Shown here: positions 28,384 through 37,337 of the stretch, one piece after another
Layout: the number at the start of each line of letters is the position of its first letter
Numbering within the stretch: the first letter of the stretch is position 1
Source: JAJEFO01 sp965209045
GTDB lineage: Bacteria > Pseudomonadota > Alphaproteobacteria > Rhodobacterales > Rhodobacteraceae
Direction: 5' to 3'
Assembly: GCA_965209045.1 (NCBI GenBank)
Contig: CBDBPW010000002.1
Coordinates: 868,001 to 932,000 of the forward strand
Length of the DNA stretch: 64,000 nt
The notes under the pieces: generated by a model
What the model was told of the DNA's origin: nothing
Seen by the model: only the letters and a program-made list of their open reading frames with translations
The model's database searches: none
Translations under genes and position numbers: made by a program

Positions 28384-31134
28384 ATGCCACAGATGCAAGG
28401 CCGCGTCACGGCGGCCCTCGGTCCCACGAATACCGGAAAGACACACTACGCCGTTGAGCGAATGCTGGGCTACAGGACCGGGGTCATCGGCCTGCCGCTC
28501 AGGCTGCTTGCCCGCGAGATCTACAACAAGATTGTCGAACTGCGCGGGCCGTCGGTGGTGGCCCTTCTGACCGGCGAGGAGAGAATCATCCCGGACCGAA
28601 CCCAGTACTGGGTTTGCACGACAGAGGCGATGCCAAGAGACATGGCGGTCGACTTCCTTGCCGTCGACGAAATCCAGCTCGCCGCCGACCCGGAGCGCGG
28701 GCATGTCTTCACGGACCGGCTGCTTCGGGCCCGGGGGCTGCTGGAAACTGTCTTCATGGGGTCCGACACCATGCGCGACTCCATCGCCGCGCTCGTGCCG
28801 AAGGCGAAGTTCCAGCGCCGCGAGAGGCTGTCCGCCCTTTCCTATTCCGGCACGAAGAAGATCAGCCGACTGCCCCACCGATCCGCGATCGTCGGGTTTT
28901 CGGTCGAGAACGTGTATGCGATCGCGGAACTGGTCCGACGCCAGAAGGGCGGAGCCGCGGTGGTCATGGGTGCCCTGTCCCCGCGCACCCGCAACGCCCA
29001 GGTCTCCATGTACGAAAGCGGCGAGGTCGACTACCTCGTCGCCACGGACGCAATCGGCATGGGGCTGAATCTCGACATCGGGCACGTCGCCTTCTCCGGT
29101 CTCAGCAAGTTCGACGGGCGCAGGACGCGCAACCTCGCACCGAACGAACTGGCGCAGATCGCGGGCCGTGCCGGCCGGTTCCAGACTGACGGCACGTTTG
29201 GCGTGACAGGCGATGCGCCGCCGCTTGGCGAGGACGTGGTCAAGTCCATCACCACGCATTCCTTCGCCCCTGTACAAAGGCTCCAATGGCGAAACCACCG
29301 GCTGGACTACGCCAGCATCGACAGGCTCATCCAATCCCTGGAGATGCCCGCAGACGGCGACCGCCTCGTCCGCGCCCGGGACGCCGACGACGTGATCGCG
29401 CTGCGTGAGCTCGCCAGCCAGTCCGAGATCCGTGCGCGTGCCACGGACGAACCTTCCGTCCGGCTTCTCTGGGATGTCTGCAGCATCCCGGACTTCCGCG
29501 ACATCAGTCATGAGGAGCATGCCGGGCTTCTCGGCGCGATCCATGGCCATCTGCATGACGGCGGCGAGATTCCGGAGGACTGGCTGGCCGGGCAGATCCG
29601 GCACATCGACCGCACGGACGGCAACATCGACATGCTGTCGCGGCGTCTCGCGTTCATCCGGACATGGACCTACGTCTCGCAGCGCAGCGGATGGTGTCCC
29701 AACGAATCCCATTGGCGGGACTTCACTCGCGCTGTAGAAGACCGCTTGTCGGATGCGCTCCACGACGCACTGACAAGGCGATTTGTCGACCGGCGCACGT
29801 CCATCCTGATGCGTGGGTTGAAGCGGAAGGAGAACCTCGTGGCCGAGGTCAACGCCAATGGCGAAGTCACGGTCGAAGGCCAGTTCGTCGGTCACATCGA
29901 CGGCTTCCGGTTCCGCCAGGACGCGGACCTGTCCGGTGACGAAGCCAGGACCGTGCGCACGGCGGCCATCGCGGCACTTGGACCGGAATTCCGCCTTCGC
30001 GCGGACCGGTTCTACAATTCGCCTGATTCCGAAATGGACTTCACGGACCAGGGCGGGCTCATGTGGGGAGAGTACACGGTCGGCAAGCTCGTGGCCGGAG
30101 ACGACCCGTTGAAGCCGCAGGTGGCGTCCTTCGTCGACGATGAAGCCGAGGCGGATGTTGCGCAAAAGGTCCAGCGCCGGCTTCAGCACTTCATCGACCG
30201 GAAGATCGCGCTGCACTTCCTTCCCCTGCTCAACATCCGGAACGACGAGAGCCTGAGCGGCATCGCCAAGGGCTTCGGGTTTCGCATGGTGGAGGCCATG
30301 GGAATCATTGACCGCCGCGAGGTGGTCAACGAGGTGAAGGAACTCGATCAGGAGACACGAGGCGTCCTGCGCAAGCACGGCATTCGCTTCGGCCAGTTCA
30401 CGATCTTCATGCCTGACCTCCTGAAGCCGGCGCCAACCCGATTGAGACTCGTGCTCTGGTCGCTGGCGCGAGGCGACGAGGAGTTTCCGCAAAGCCCGCC
30501 GCCTGGCCTCGTCACGATTCCCGCCGTCCAGAAGGTCCCTGCCACAGTCTACCTGAAGTCCGGGTACCGACGGGCGGGAGAGCGCGCGATCCGCATTGAC
30601 ATGCTGGAACGGCTTGCCGACATGCTCCGAACGGAGGACAGCCGCAGCGGATTCGAGGCGACGCCCGACATGCTCTCGATCACCGGAACGACGCTCGCGC
30701 AATTCGCGAACTTGATGGAAGGGCTTGGATACAAGGCGAAGCGCGGCGAGCGCGAGAAGGTGCGTCAGGAAACGGATCGATCCTCGCCGTCCGAAGGGAA
30801 TGTGACGCCGGACGCTGCCGAGCCGGCCCCGGAGGTCTCAATTTCGGAGAGTCCCGGCGATCAAGCCAGCGCCAGTCGACCAGAGCCTGATCCGGCCGAC
30901 GACGGACCGGAAATCGAGGAGTTCTACACGTTTGTCTGGAGCGGACGGCGTGGCCAAAGGACGGGCGCGCGGCCGCAACGGAAAGGCAAGAAGGCGCACC
31001 GCAAGGAAAGGTCGAAATCCGGGGAAAGCGCCGGGACCGGCCGCTTCGAGGCACGCCCGCCGAAAAAGGACCGGATCGATCCCGACAATCCGTTCGCGCA
31101 GGCCCTTCAGGGGCTGAAGACCAATGGTGCCTGA
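28384..31134 (+). CDS. Suv3-like DEAD/DEAH-type RNA helicase
   Basis: 916-residue superfamily 2 helicase of the alphaproteobacterial/mitochondrial SUPV3L1 group. Motif I is LGPTNTGKTHYA, motif II AVDEIQ (DEIQ instead of DEAD), and motif VI AQIAGRAGRF. The middle and C-terminal parts carry the accessory domain of the family, and the last 120 residues are a low-complexity, Lys/Arg-rich tail. It probably acts in RNA turnover. In related genomes this gene is normally followed directly by the S4-domain gene now found at 45506; here about 14 kb of accessory genes lie between. Confidence 0.93.
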   Translation: MPQMQGRVTAALGPTNTGKTHYAVERMLGYRTGVIGLPLRLLAREIYNKIVELRGPSVVALLTGEERIIPDRTQYWVCTTEAMPRDMAVDFLAVDEIQLAADPERGHVFTDRLLRARGLLETVFMGSDTMRDSIAALVPKAKFQRRERLSALSYSGTKKISRLPHRSAIVGFSVENVYAIAELVRRQKGGAAVVMGALSPRTRNAQVSMYESGEVDYLVATDAIGMGLNLDIGHVAFSGLSKFDGRRTRNLAPNELAQIAGRAGRFQTDGTFGVTGDAPPLGEDVVKSITTHSFAPVQRLQWRNHRLDYASIDRLIQSLEMPADGDRLVRARDADDVIALRELASQSEIRARATDEPSVRLLWDVCSIPDFRDISHEEHAGLLGAIHGHLHDGGEIPEDWLAGQIRHIDRTDGNIDMLSRRLAFIRTWTYVSQRSGWCPNESHWRDFTRAVEDRLSDALHDALTRRFVDRRTSILMRGLKRKENLVAEVNANGEVTVEGQFVGHIDGFRFRQDADLSGDEARTVRTAAIAALGPEFRLRADRFYNSPDSEMDFTDQGGLMWGEYTVGKLVAGDDPLKPQVASFVDDEAEADVAQKVQRRLQHFIDRKIALHFLPLLNIRNDESLSGIAKGFGFRMVEAMGIIDRREVVNEVKELDQETRGVLRKHGIRFGQFTIFMPDLLKPAPTRLRLVLWSLARGDEEFPQSPPPGLVTIPAVQKVPATVYLKSGYRRAGERAIRIDMLERLADMLRTEDSRSGFEATPDMLSITGTTLAQFANLMEGLGYKAKRGEREKVRQETDRSSPSEGNVTPDAAEPAPEVSISESPGDQASASRPEPDPADDGPEIEEFYTFVWSGRRGQRTGARPQRKGKKAHRKERSKSGESAGTGRFEARPPKKDRIDPDNPFAQALQGLKTNGA

Positions 31135-31463
31135 ACTGAAACGGCACCGGCATCCGTTCCCGGCCTCCTGCCTCGCGGGCAAGCCTGGACCCCGCACGCT
31201 TCCGCCGGCCAGTTCGGTCGGGACGCGCCGGTTGCGGCCATCCGCCACTCCGGCGCCTGCGACCCATTGATCCAGAATGCCCGATTCCGTCTTGTTGCCG
31301 CCCGACAACGGGTCGGCATCGACGGTCGTCTCGTCGAGGACGCCTTCCTCGCGGCTGGTGCGGGTCCGCGCACCGATCTGCCGGTCGACGTGGGTGCGGT
31401 GCGCAGGGCAGACGCGGCAGGCCAGCGTTCGGCAACAGCAAGGAGGACGTTGGACCGGGTCAC
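31135..31463 (-). pseudogene. Truncated third sulfatase gene (N-terminal stub)
   Basis: The GTG at 31463 overlaps the stop of the sulfatase gene upstream (GTGA), the same coupling used in the rest of the operon. The reading begins TRSNVLLAVAERW, close in protein and DNA to the sulfatase start TRPNVLLIVCDHW. After about 15 residues the similarity ends and the frame continues as unrelated, Arg/Pro-rich sequence to 31107. No metal-binding or CxPxR motif is left. I read it as the remains of a third sulfatase cut off at the border of the accessory block. Confidence 0.5.
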
Positions 31464-32962
31464 TTGTTCGCCGGCCAGCCGGCATCGCGTTCACGGGTCC
31501 ATTCGATCTGCGGGATGTCCACGGCAGGCCCCGGTGGCCAGCCATCGCCGCGCTGGCTGTTGAGGCTGCGATGGGGAGCCCAAATGTATGGCCGGTCGGG
31601 CTTGCCGACAAGGACACCGTCACGGAGCCAGTCCAGGTCTGAGCCGTGAAGTTCGGCCACGAGGCACGCGGTCAGCTCGGCCAGGATCCCGCTGTGGGCC
31701 TCATCGCCGGCGAGATCCTTCAGTTCCCGCGGATCGGCCTCCAAGTCGAATAGCTGGAAGTGGTTGCCGACCGGGTAGTAGATCAGCTTCCATCGGTCCA
31801 TGCGCATCATTCGCGTGGCGTGGTCGTCTTCCCCGCATTCGCCGTAGATCCGACCGCGCCGGTCCTCTCCCACCATGGAGACGCCGTCGATGGTCTCGGG
31901 CGGGTCGATGCACGCCAAATCCAGAAGCGTAGGCATGACGTCTGCAAATCCGACCAGCCTGTCGTCCACCGCACCCTCGGCGACGCGCCGGTTGCCCTTG
32001 TTCGGCATCAGGATCATCGGAATGTTGGCGCTGGACTCGTAGAAGACCCGTTTCGCGACCATGCCGTGATTTCCGAGCATGTCGCCGTGATCCGACGTGA
32101 ACAGGATGATCGTGTCGTCGAGAATGCCTTCCAGCCGCATGGTCCCGATCAGGTAGCGGATCTGATGGTCGATCTGGGTGCAAAGCGCATAAAATGCACG
32201 TTTCGCCTCCAGAATCAGGTCGTCGGTGTAGAGATTGGTGCGGGCCCGAAGCGCCTGGATCGGGAAAGGCAGATCATCCGACTTTGCCCAATCTCCAACG
32301 CAGGGCTGATCGATCGCGATTCTGCCATAGAGATCCACGTAGGCCTGCGGCGGCACCAGCGGCGGGTGCGGGTGCCGAAAGCCCAGGTACCAGAACGCCG
32401 GACGGGTCGGGTCGCGGCGCTTGATCGTGCGGGCCATCTCCCTGGCGGCCCAATTGGTGGCGTGATGGGTCTCGTCCAGATGCCAGGGTCGCCAATGGTA
32501 CTGGTTGTTCGACATGCCGTGGTCGAACTGCCGTCCCGGAAACCCCTGATCCCCAAGGTAGATGTCATAGTCGTCCGTCACGCCGAACTGCGGCCGCCCC
32601 TCATCGTCCAGGACCACGTCGTCAAATCCTATCCGGTCGCGCTGCGGGTTCACGTGCAGCTTGCCCACGGCCTGCGCCTGGTATCCCGCCTGCTTGAAGG
32701 CTGCGGCGAGCGTCGTGACTCGCGGAAACGCCAGCCCGTCGTTGAAGACGCGGTCGCCGTGACTGCGCGGCGTCATCCCTGTCATCAGCGTCCGACGGGC
32801 CGGGATGCAGACAGGGCACTCGGAATAGGCGTTCGTGTATCTCACGCCGCAGGCCGCGAGTTCGTTGAGGCCAGGGGTCAGGATCGCCGGATTGCCGGCA
32901 ATTCCCAGGTGCTCTGCCGCCCAGTGGTCGCACACGATCAAGAGGACGTTTGGTCGGGTCAT
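31460..32962 (-). CDS. Sulfatase, Cys-type (alkaline phosphatase superfamily)
   Basis: 500-residue type I sulfatase that hydrolyses a sulfate ester. The N-terminal metal site is in RPNVLLIVCDHW. C52-I-P-A-R is the CxPxR motif whose Cys must become formylglycine, with RRTLMTG after it. Further metal-ligand region: LFTSDHGDMLGNHG. No signal peptide is visible, so it is likely cytoplasmic, like choline-sulfatase-type enzymes. ATG 32962 shares a base with the preceding stop (TGATG); GTG 32965 is an alternative. No formylglycine-generating enzyme lies in the window. Substrate unknown. Confidence 0.93.
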   Translation of the reverse strand: MTRPNVLLIVCDHWAAEHLGIAGNPAILTPGLNELAACGVRYTNAYSECPVCIPARRTLMTGMTPRSHGDRVFNDGLAFPRVTTLAAAFKQAGYQAQAVGKLHVNPQRDRIGFDDVVLDDEGRPQFGVTDDYDIYLGDQGFPGRQFDHGMSNNQYHWRPWHLDETHHATNWAAREMARTIKRRDPTRPAFWYLGFRHPHPPLVPPQAYVDLYGRIAIDQPCVGDWAKSDDLPFPIQALRARTNLYTDDLILEAKRAFYALCTQIDHQIRYLIGTMRLEGILDDTIILFTSDHGDMLGNHGMVAKRVFYESSANIPMILMPNKGNRRVAEGAVDDRLVGFADVMPTLLDLACIDPPETIDGVSMVGEDRRGRIYGECGEDDHATRMMRMDRWKLIYYPVGNHFQLFDLEADPRELKDLAGDEAHSGILAELTACLVAELHGSDLDWLRDGVLVGKPDRPYIWAPHRSLNSQRGDGWPPGPAVDIPQIEWTRERDAGWPANK

Positions 32963-34455
32963 CACGGCACCTCAATCGCGTTTGGGAGGAGAACGCGTTC
33001 AAGGTAGTCCTGCGCCTCTTCGTGCGTCATGAAATCCGGCGGCGGAAAGTCGGCATGCATGTCCCAGTCATCGCCGGTCTCAACCATGTGGGCAGCGATC
33101 TGCGCATCGAAGCGATCCATCAGGTCGAAGTGTGCCCGATCGTCGACAAGGTTGGTCAGTTCCTGCGGATCAGCGTGCTGATCAAACAGGAACTTGCGTC
33201 GCCCTGGCTGGCGGACATAAAGCCATCCTTCGGTGCGGATGCCCCTTTCGGGCACCGGCGTGAATTCGCCCCAGGCCCCGTCATCCATGCGGAATGTCTG
33301 GTAGGGAATGCTGTCTCGATGAATGTCTCCGCCGTCGACGACACCCAGGAAGCTCCGCCCGTGGGCCTCGGAAAACGGCTCGGCACCGACGAGGTCCAGG
33401 AGCGTCACCGGCGTGTCGACGCCTACGTCGATCATGGCTTGCGTGCGGCGACCGGCGCCGGTCCGGCCAGGAAGCCTGGCCAGGAACGGCACCTGCATCG
33501 TGGCGCGGTAGGCCTGAGGCTTGTACCCGCAAAAATATCCGTGCTCGCCCAGCATGTCTCCGTGATCGGAGAAGAAGATCACCAGCGTCCTTTCAGCCAG
33601 ACCGCGCTTGTCGAGATGGTTCAGGATACGCCCGACATTCCAGTCGATGTTCGAGATCATTGCGTAATACTCGGCGATGAACACGCGTTGTTCATCTTCG
33701 CTCTCGGGTTCCAGCTGCCTCTTTGTTCCATGGGCCGCGCGAGACCTTGGCGCGGCCTTCATGTTGCCCGCGCAGTCGGTTTGGACACGTTCGGTCTGGA
33801 TGCGAACCTGTTCCTCGGACGGCAGCGTCCCGACCGGCAGAGGCACCTCGGAAGGGTCATACATCCCGCGCCAATGCCCTGGCATGTCGTTGGGATGATG
33901 CGGCGGGCCGAAGGAGACATAGCCGAAGAAGGGCTTTTCCGGGTCATCGGCGCGGGCTTCGTCGATGAATTCGATCAGGTGGTCGGTCTGGTAGTCCGGC
34001 TCGTACCGGCGGCAGCGATAGGGCTGGCCGTTGCCACGGAAGAAAATGCCGTCGAGATAGGCATGACCGCGATTGAAGCCGACGAACCGATCGAACCCGA
34101 ATCGCCGGTCTGGCGGCACGAAGCCCGGCTTTGGCCCGCCCTCCAGATGCCATTTGCCGACATAGAGCGTCTGATAGCCCGCGGCCTTCATCCGCTCTCC
34201 AAGAAATTCCTGATCGGCGCGCAAGGGAAAATGGTTCTGGGTCATCCCGTGACCCTGGGCGTATTTCCCGGTCAGCATCGAAGCGCGGAACGGACAGCAC
34301 AGCGGGTAGCTGGCGAAGGCGTTGTCGAAGGTCAGGCCTTCGTCCGCAAGCCTTTGCAGGTTGGGCGTCTTGATCACCGGGTTGCCGGCGGGCGACATGC
34401 AGTCATACCGCATCTGGTCGGCATAGATCAGCAATACGTTGGGTCTTTCGCTCAT
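32962..34455 (-). CDS. Sulfatase, Cys-type (alkaline phosphatase superfamily)
   Basis: 497-residue sulfatase, related to but clearly different from the one downstream. RPNVLLIYADQMRYD forms the N-terminal metal site, C53-C-P-F-R is the CxPxR formylglycine motif, and FFSDHGDMLGEHGYF contains later metal ligands. It lacks a signal peptide, suggesting a cytoplasmic location and an imported substrate. The start overlaps the stop of the MBL-fold gene by 4 bases, and its stop overlaps the next sulfatase start, so these are tightly coupled in one operon. Two different sulfatases may attack different positions or products of one sulfated compound. Confidence 0.93.
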   Translation of the reverse strand: MSERPNVLLIYADQMRYDCMSPAGNPVIKTPNLQRLADEGLTFDNAFASYPLCCPFRASMLTGKYAQGHGMTQNHFPLRADQEFLGERMKAAGYQTLYVGKWHLEGGPKPGFVPPDRRFGFDRFVGFNRGHAYLDGIFFRGNGQPYRCRRYEPDYQTDHLIEFIDEARADDPEKPFFGYVSFGPPHHPNDMPGHWRGMYDPSEVPLPVGTLPSEEQVRIQTERVQTDCAGNMKAAPRSRAAHGTKRQLEPESEDEQRVFIAEYYAMISNIDWNVGRILNHLDKRGLAERTLVIFFSDHGDMLGEHGYFCGYKPQAYRATMQVPFLARLPGRTGAGRRTQAMIDVGVDTPVTLLDLVGAEPFSEAHGRSFLGVVDGGDIHRDSIPYQTFRMDDGAWGEFTPVPERGIRTEGWLYVRQPGRRKFLFDQHADPQELTNLVDDRAHFDLMDRFDAQIAAHMVETGDDWDMHADFPPPDFMTHEEAQDYLERVLLPNAIEVP

Positions 34456-35333
34456 CCTGCCATCCCGATCCTTGGCGAATCCAGCGTCAGTTCCATCATG
34501 TCCTCGCCCCAGACTATGCGACCCTTGAAGACCTCCGCCATCTCCGCGATGCAGCGTTCCCGCACGCCCGGTGGCTCGAATTGCGGAGTGAAGTGCGTCG
34601 GCACCAGCGTCCTGACGTTGGCCTCCGCCGCAAGTCGGGCGATCTCCATGTGGCCGGATGCGGTAAGCGGGCCGTCCGGCCGAAATGTGCCGGAAATGAA
34701 ATGACACATGTGGATCAGCATGTCGGCGTCCTGCGTCACGTCGGCGATCGCCGCGCAAGGTCCGGTGTCGCCGGAATAGGCCAGCGTGCCGGCGTCGGTT
34801 TCCAGACGAAAGCCAAAGGCCTCGATGTATCCGGGCTGGTGCAGCACTTCGCGTACCGTGACCCTCCATGCGTCTGTCTCGACGACTTGCCCGTCGGACA
34901 ACGGAACGACGGTGGGTGCCGGACGCCTGCGCGGCAAGACGCCGCCGCGGTCGAGGTGGACGCGCTGCGATCCGGGCGCATTGATGCGGCCCCTGATGTC
35001 CGGGTCGAGCACGCCGTTCTCGCCAAAGAGCAACTCGCTCATCCGGGCCGTGTAGGCCGGACCGTACACCGTCAGCTCCGGGATCAGCCCTGCGCCCTGG
35101 TCCCAACGCGAATGCACCAGGCGCGCGTAGTCCAGCATGTGATCGGAATGCAGATGCGACAGGAAGAGGATATGTGCATCCGTCGCCACGTGGCCCGAGC
35201 GCAGGAAGTTCTCATGTGCCCCGGCGCCATGATCGAACAAGAGCAGCTCGTTGCCGACCTCGACAAGATAGCCCGAGGACGCACGGTTGGGCATGGGCAC
35301 CGGGCTGCCGGTTCCGAGCAGGGTAACTTTCAC
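34452..35333 (-). CDS. MBL-fold metallo-hydrolase
   Basis: 293-residue metallo-beta-lactamase-fold protein of the RNase Z-like group. LGTGSPVPMPNR opens the protein, H60-L-H-S-D-H is the HxHxDH metal motif, and YSGDTGPC and PTHFTPQF supply further ligands. No signal peptide. The family includes phosphodiesterases, lactonases and sulfatase-like enzymes, so the reaction cannot be read directly. Its place between a transporter and two sulfatases, with 4-base overlaps on both sides, suggests a step in the same pathway. Confidence 0.88.
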   Translation of the reverse strand: MKVTLLGTGSPVPMPNRASSGYLVEVGNELLLFDHGAGAHENFLRSGHVATDAHILFLSHLHSDHMLDYARLVHSRWDQGAGLIPELTVYGPAYTARMSELLFGENGVLDPDIRGRINAPGSQRVHLDRGGVLPRRRPAPTVVPLSDGQVVETDAWRVTVREVLHQPGYIEAFGFRLETDAGTLAYSGDTGPCAAIADVTQDADMLIHMCHFISGTFRPDGPLTASGHMEIARLAAEANVRTLVPTHFTPQFEPPGVRERCIAEMAEVFKGRIVWGEDMMELTLDSPRIGMAG

Positions 35334-36823
35334 GACCCCGTCTCCCGTGACATGCGCCGCGCGCGCATGAGAATGACGACGACGCCGATGACGATGAAGG
35401 TTGCTGCGACGGGGCGCTGGACGAAGATCATCAGCCCGTCGTCAGAGAGCCGCAGCGACTGGCGAAACGCCTCCTCGGCGCCGCGTGCCAGGACGAAGGA
35501 GATGATGAAGGCCGGCGGGTTGAACCCGTGTTTCCGCATCAGCCAGCCAGTCACGCCCGCAATCATCATGATCCAGACGTCGAACAGGCTGCCGCGGGCC
35601 GCGTAGGCGGAAACGAACGAGGTCAGGAAGATCAGCGGGTAGAGGATCCTGGTCGGGATCTTCAGGATCATGCGACCGACATAGGCTGCGCCGTAGAATC
35701 CGATAATGCCGTAGGCCACGATTCCGACCAGCCCGGCAGCAAAGAGGCTGTAGATGACTTCGCGAGAGGTCAGGAACAGCGTAGGACCCAGCTGAAAGCC
35801 GTGGATGTGGAAGACGGAAATCAGGATCGCCGCAATCGTCGAGCCGGGAATGCCTAGGGTCAGCAAAGGCGCCATTGACGGGCCGGACACCGCGTTGTTC
35901 GCGGCCTCGGGCGCGGCGACGCCTTCGAGCGCGCCCTTGCCCCATTCATCGGCATTGGCGGCGCGACGCTTGCCCTCGCCGTAGGAGATGAACGCGGCGA
36001 TGGAGGAACCGAGGCCCGGCAGCATCCCGATGAAGGCCCCGATGAAGGAAGAGCGAAACACGTGCGGCAGGCAAGGCCGGTATTCGGCCCACGTCAGCCG
36101 GTTCGCGGTCTTGTCGTCCCTCAGCGGATCCTGGAAGGCCTCGACCTTCCGGTCACGCCTTTCGAGTTGCGCGAAGACCTCGGCGAAGACGAACATGCCG
36201 ATGATGATCGGCACCAAGGGCACGCCTCCGGACAACTGGAAGTAGCCGAATGTCAGCCGGTCCTGGCTGGTGATCGGGTCGAGGCCGATCATCGCGACGA
36301 CGATGCCCAGTGCGGCGCTTGCAAGGCCCTTCGGAATCGAATCCCCGATGACCGAGCCGATGACGACAAAGGCCGCGAAATAGATGGAGAACAGCTCCGG
36401 CGGCCCGAGCATCAGCGCGACCTTCGCGATGAGGCCGACAAAGAGGATCAGCAGGACGTCCCCCGTGAAGTCTCCGATCGCGGACGACACGGTCGCGACT
36501 TTCATCGCCTTCGATGACAGCCCCCTTTGCGACAACGGGAACCCGTCGATTTGGGTGGCTGCCGCGGCGGCGGTGCCAGGCGTGTTGAACAGGATCGCGG
36601 CGATCGAACCGCCATAGCGGCCGGACTTGCCGATCACGTACAGGAAGGCGAGCGCCGAAAGCGGTTCCATGTAGAACGTCACTGGCACCAGCATCGCGAT
36701 TGCCGCGGCCGAAGTCAGGCCGGGGATGGCGCCCACGACCATGCCGATCAGCGCGCCTGCAACGATCCAGATGCAGACCCATGGATCGCTCAAGACGACA
36801 AGAAGGCCTGCGAGGATCTCCAC
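35330..36823 (-). CDS. tctA: Tripartite tricarboxylate transporter, large permease TctA
   Basis: 497-residue membrane protein with around eleven hydrophobic segments. Signature stretches include GAIPGLTSAAAIAMLVP, GKSGRYGGSIAAILFNTPG and GMLPGLGSSIAAFISYG, typical of TctA. It carries an organic anion across the membrane together with TctB and the TctC receptor. It starts one base after tctB and overlaps the MBL-fold gene by 4 bases. Confidence 0.95.
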   Translation of the reverse strand: MEILAGLLVVLSDPWVCIWIVAGALIGMVVGAIPGLTSAAAIAMLVPVTFYMEPLSALAFLYVIGKSGRYGGSIAAILFNTPGTAAAAATQIDGFPLSQRGLSSKAMKVATVSSAIGDFTGDVLLILFVGLIAKVALMLGPPELFSIYFAAFVVIGSVIGDSIPKGLASAALGIVVAMIGLDPITSQDRLTFGYFQLSGGVPLVPIIIGMFVFAEVFAQLERRDRKVEAFQDPLRDDKTANRLTWAEYRPCLPHVFRSSFIGAFIGMLPGLGSSIAAFISYGEGKRRAANADEWGKGALEGVAAPEAANNAVSGPSMAPLLTLGIPGSTIAAILISVFHIHGFQLGPTLFLTSREVIYSLFAAGLVGIVAYGIIGFYGAAYVGRMILKIPTRILYPLIFLTSFVSAYAARGSLFDVWIMMIAGVTGWLMRKHGFNPPAFIISFVLARGAEEAFRQSLRLSDDGLMIFVQRPVAATFIVIGVVVILMRARRMSRETGS

Positions 36824-36824
36824 G

Positions 36825-37331
36825 TCAGTTCCCCTGGATCACGTCGAGCAGGTCGAACCAGAGGCCGTAGGGAGGGAAGACCCCGAGGCCGACAAAGAAG
36901 ACCAGGTGGTAGATCGCCGGGCAAAGCACCGCGGCGGCGGCGAAGCCGGGAATCGAGCGAACGCCGAAGAGGCAGAGCGCAACCGGGGCAGCCGCGGCGG
37001 TGCTGACCAGGTAGCCGAAGTAGTTGATGCCGATGACATAGGCAGCCGACAGGGCCAGAAGGCCCGCGATGTGCCATGCATCGCGGGCATGAACCCGGGC
37101 CCCTGCCGCCATCCGCGATTCCGGCTCCGGGCCGGCACGGGAGAAGCCGAGTCCGGCCTGCACCGCCCCGAGCATGGCAATCAGAAGGGCACCGGCCATG
37201 GGAAAGACCCGGGGTGCGATCCCGCCCTGCTCTTGCACGTCTATGCCGAAGCTGGCCGCGAAAGAGCCAAGGCCAACCGCGACCATCGCAAGGCCCGCCA
37301 ATGCCTCGCGATCTGCCAGTTTCGCGATCAT
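36825..37331 (-). CDS. tctB: Tripartite tricarboxylate transporter, small permease TctB
   Basis: 168-residue small membrane subunit with four hydrophobic segments. GIAPRVFPMAGALLIAMLGA near the N-terminus is typical of TctB. It works with TctA and the receptor TctC encoded on either side, six bases after tctC. Confidence 0.9.
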   Translation of the reverse strand: MIAKLADREALAGLAMVAVGLGSFAASFGIDVQEQGGIAPRVFPMAGALLIAMLGAVQAGLGFSRAGPEPESRMAAGARVHARDAWHIAGLLALSAAYVIGINYFGYLVSTAAAAPVALCLFGVRSIPGFAAAAVLCPAIYHLVFFVGLGVFPPYGLWFDLLDVIQGN

Positions 37332-37337
37332 TGCGGG

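Noticed and set aside
28291..30702. 803-residue open frame on the minus strand
   Set aside because: Exact antisense of the Suv3-like helicase; no family resemblance and no ribosome binding site. The helicase has all its motifs in the other strand.
32950..34704. 584-residue open frame on the plus strand
   Set aside because: Antisense of the sulfatase at 32962-34455.
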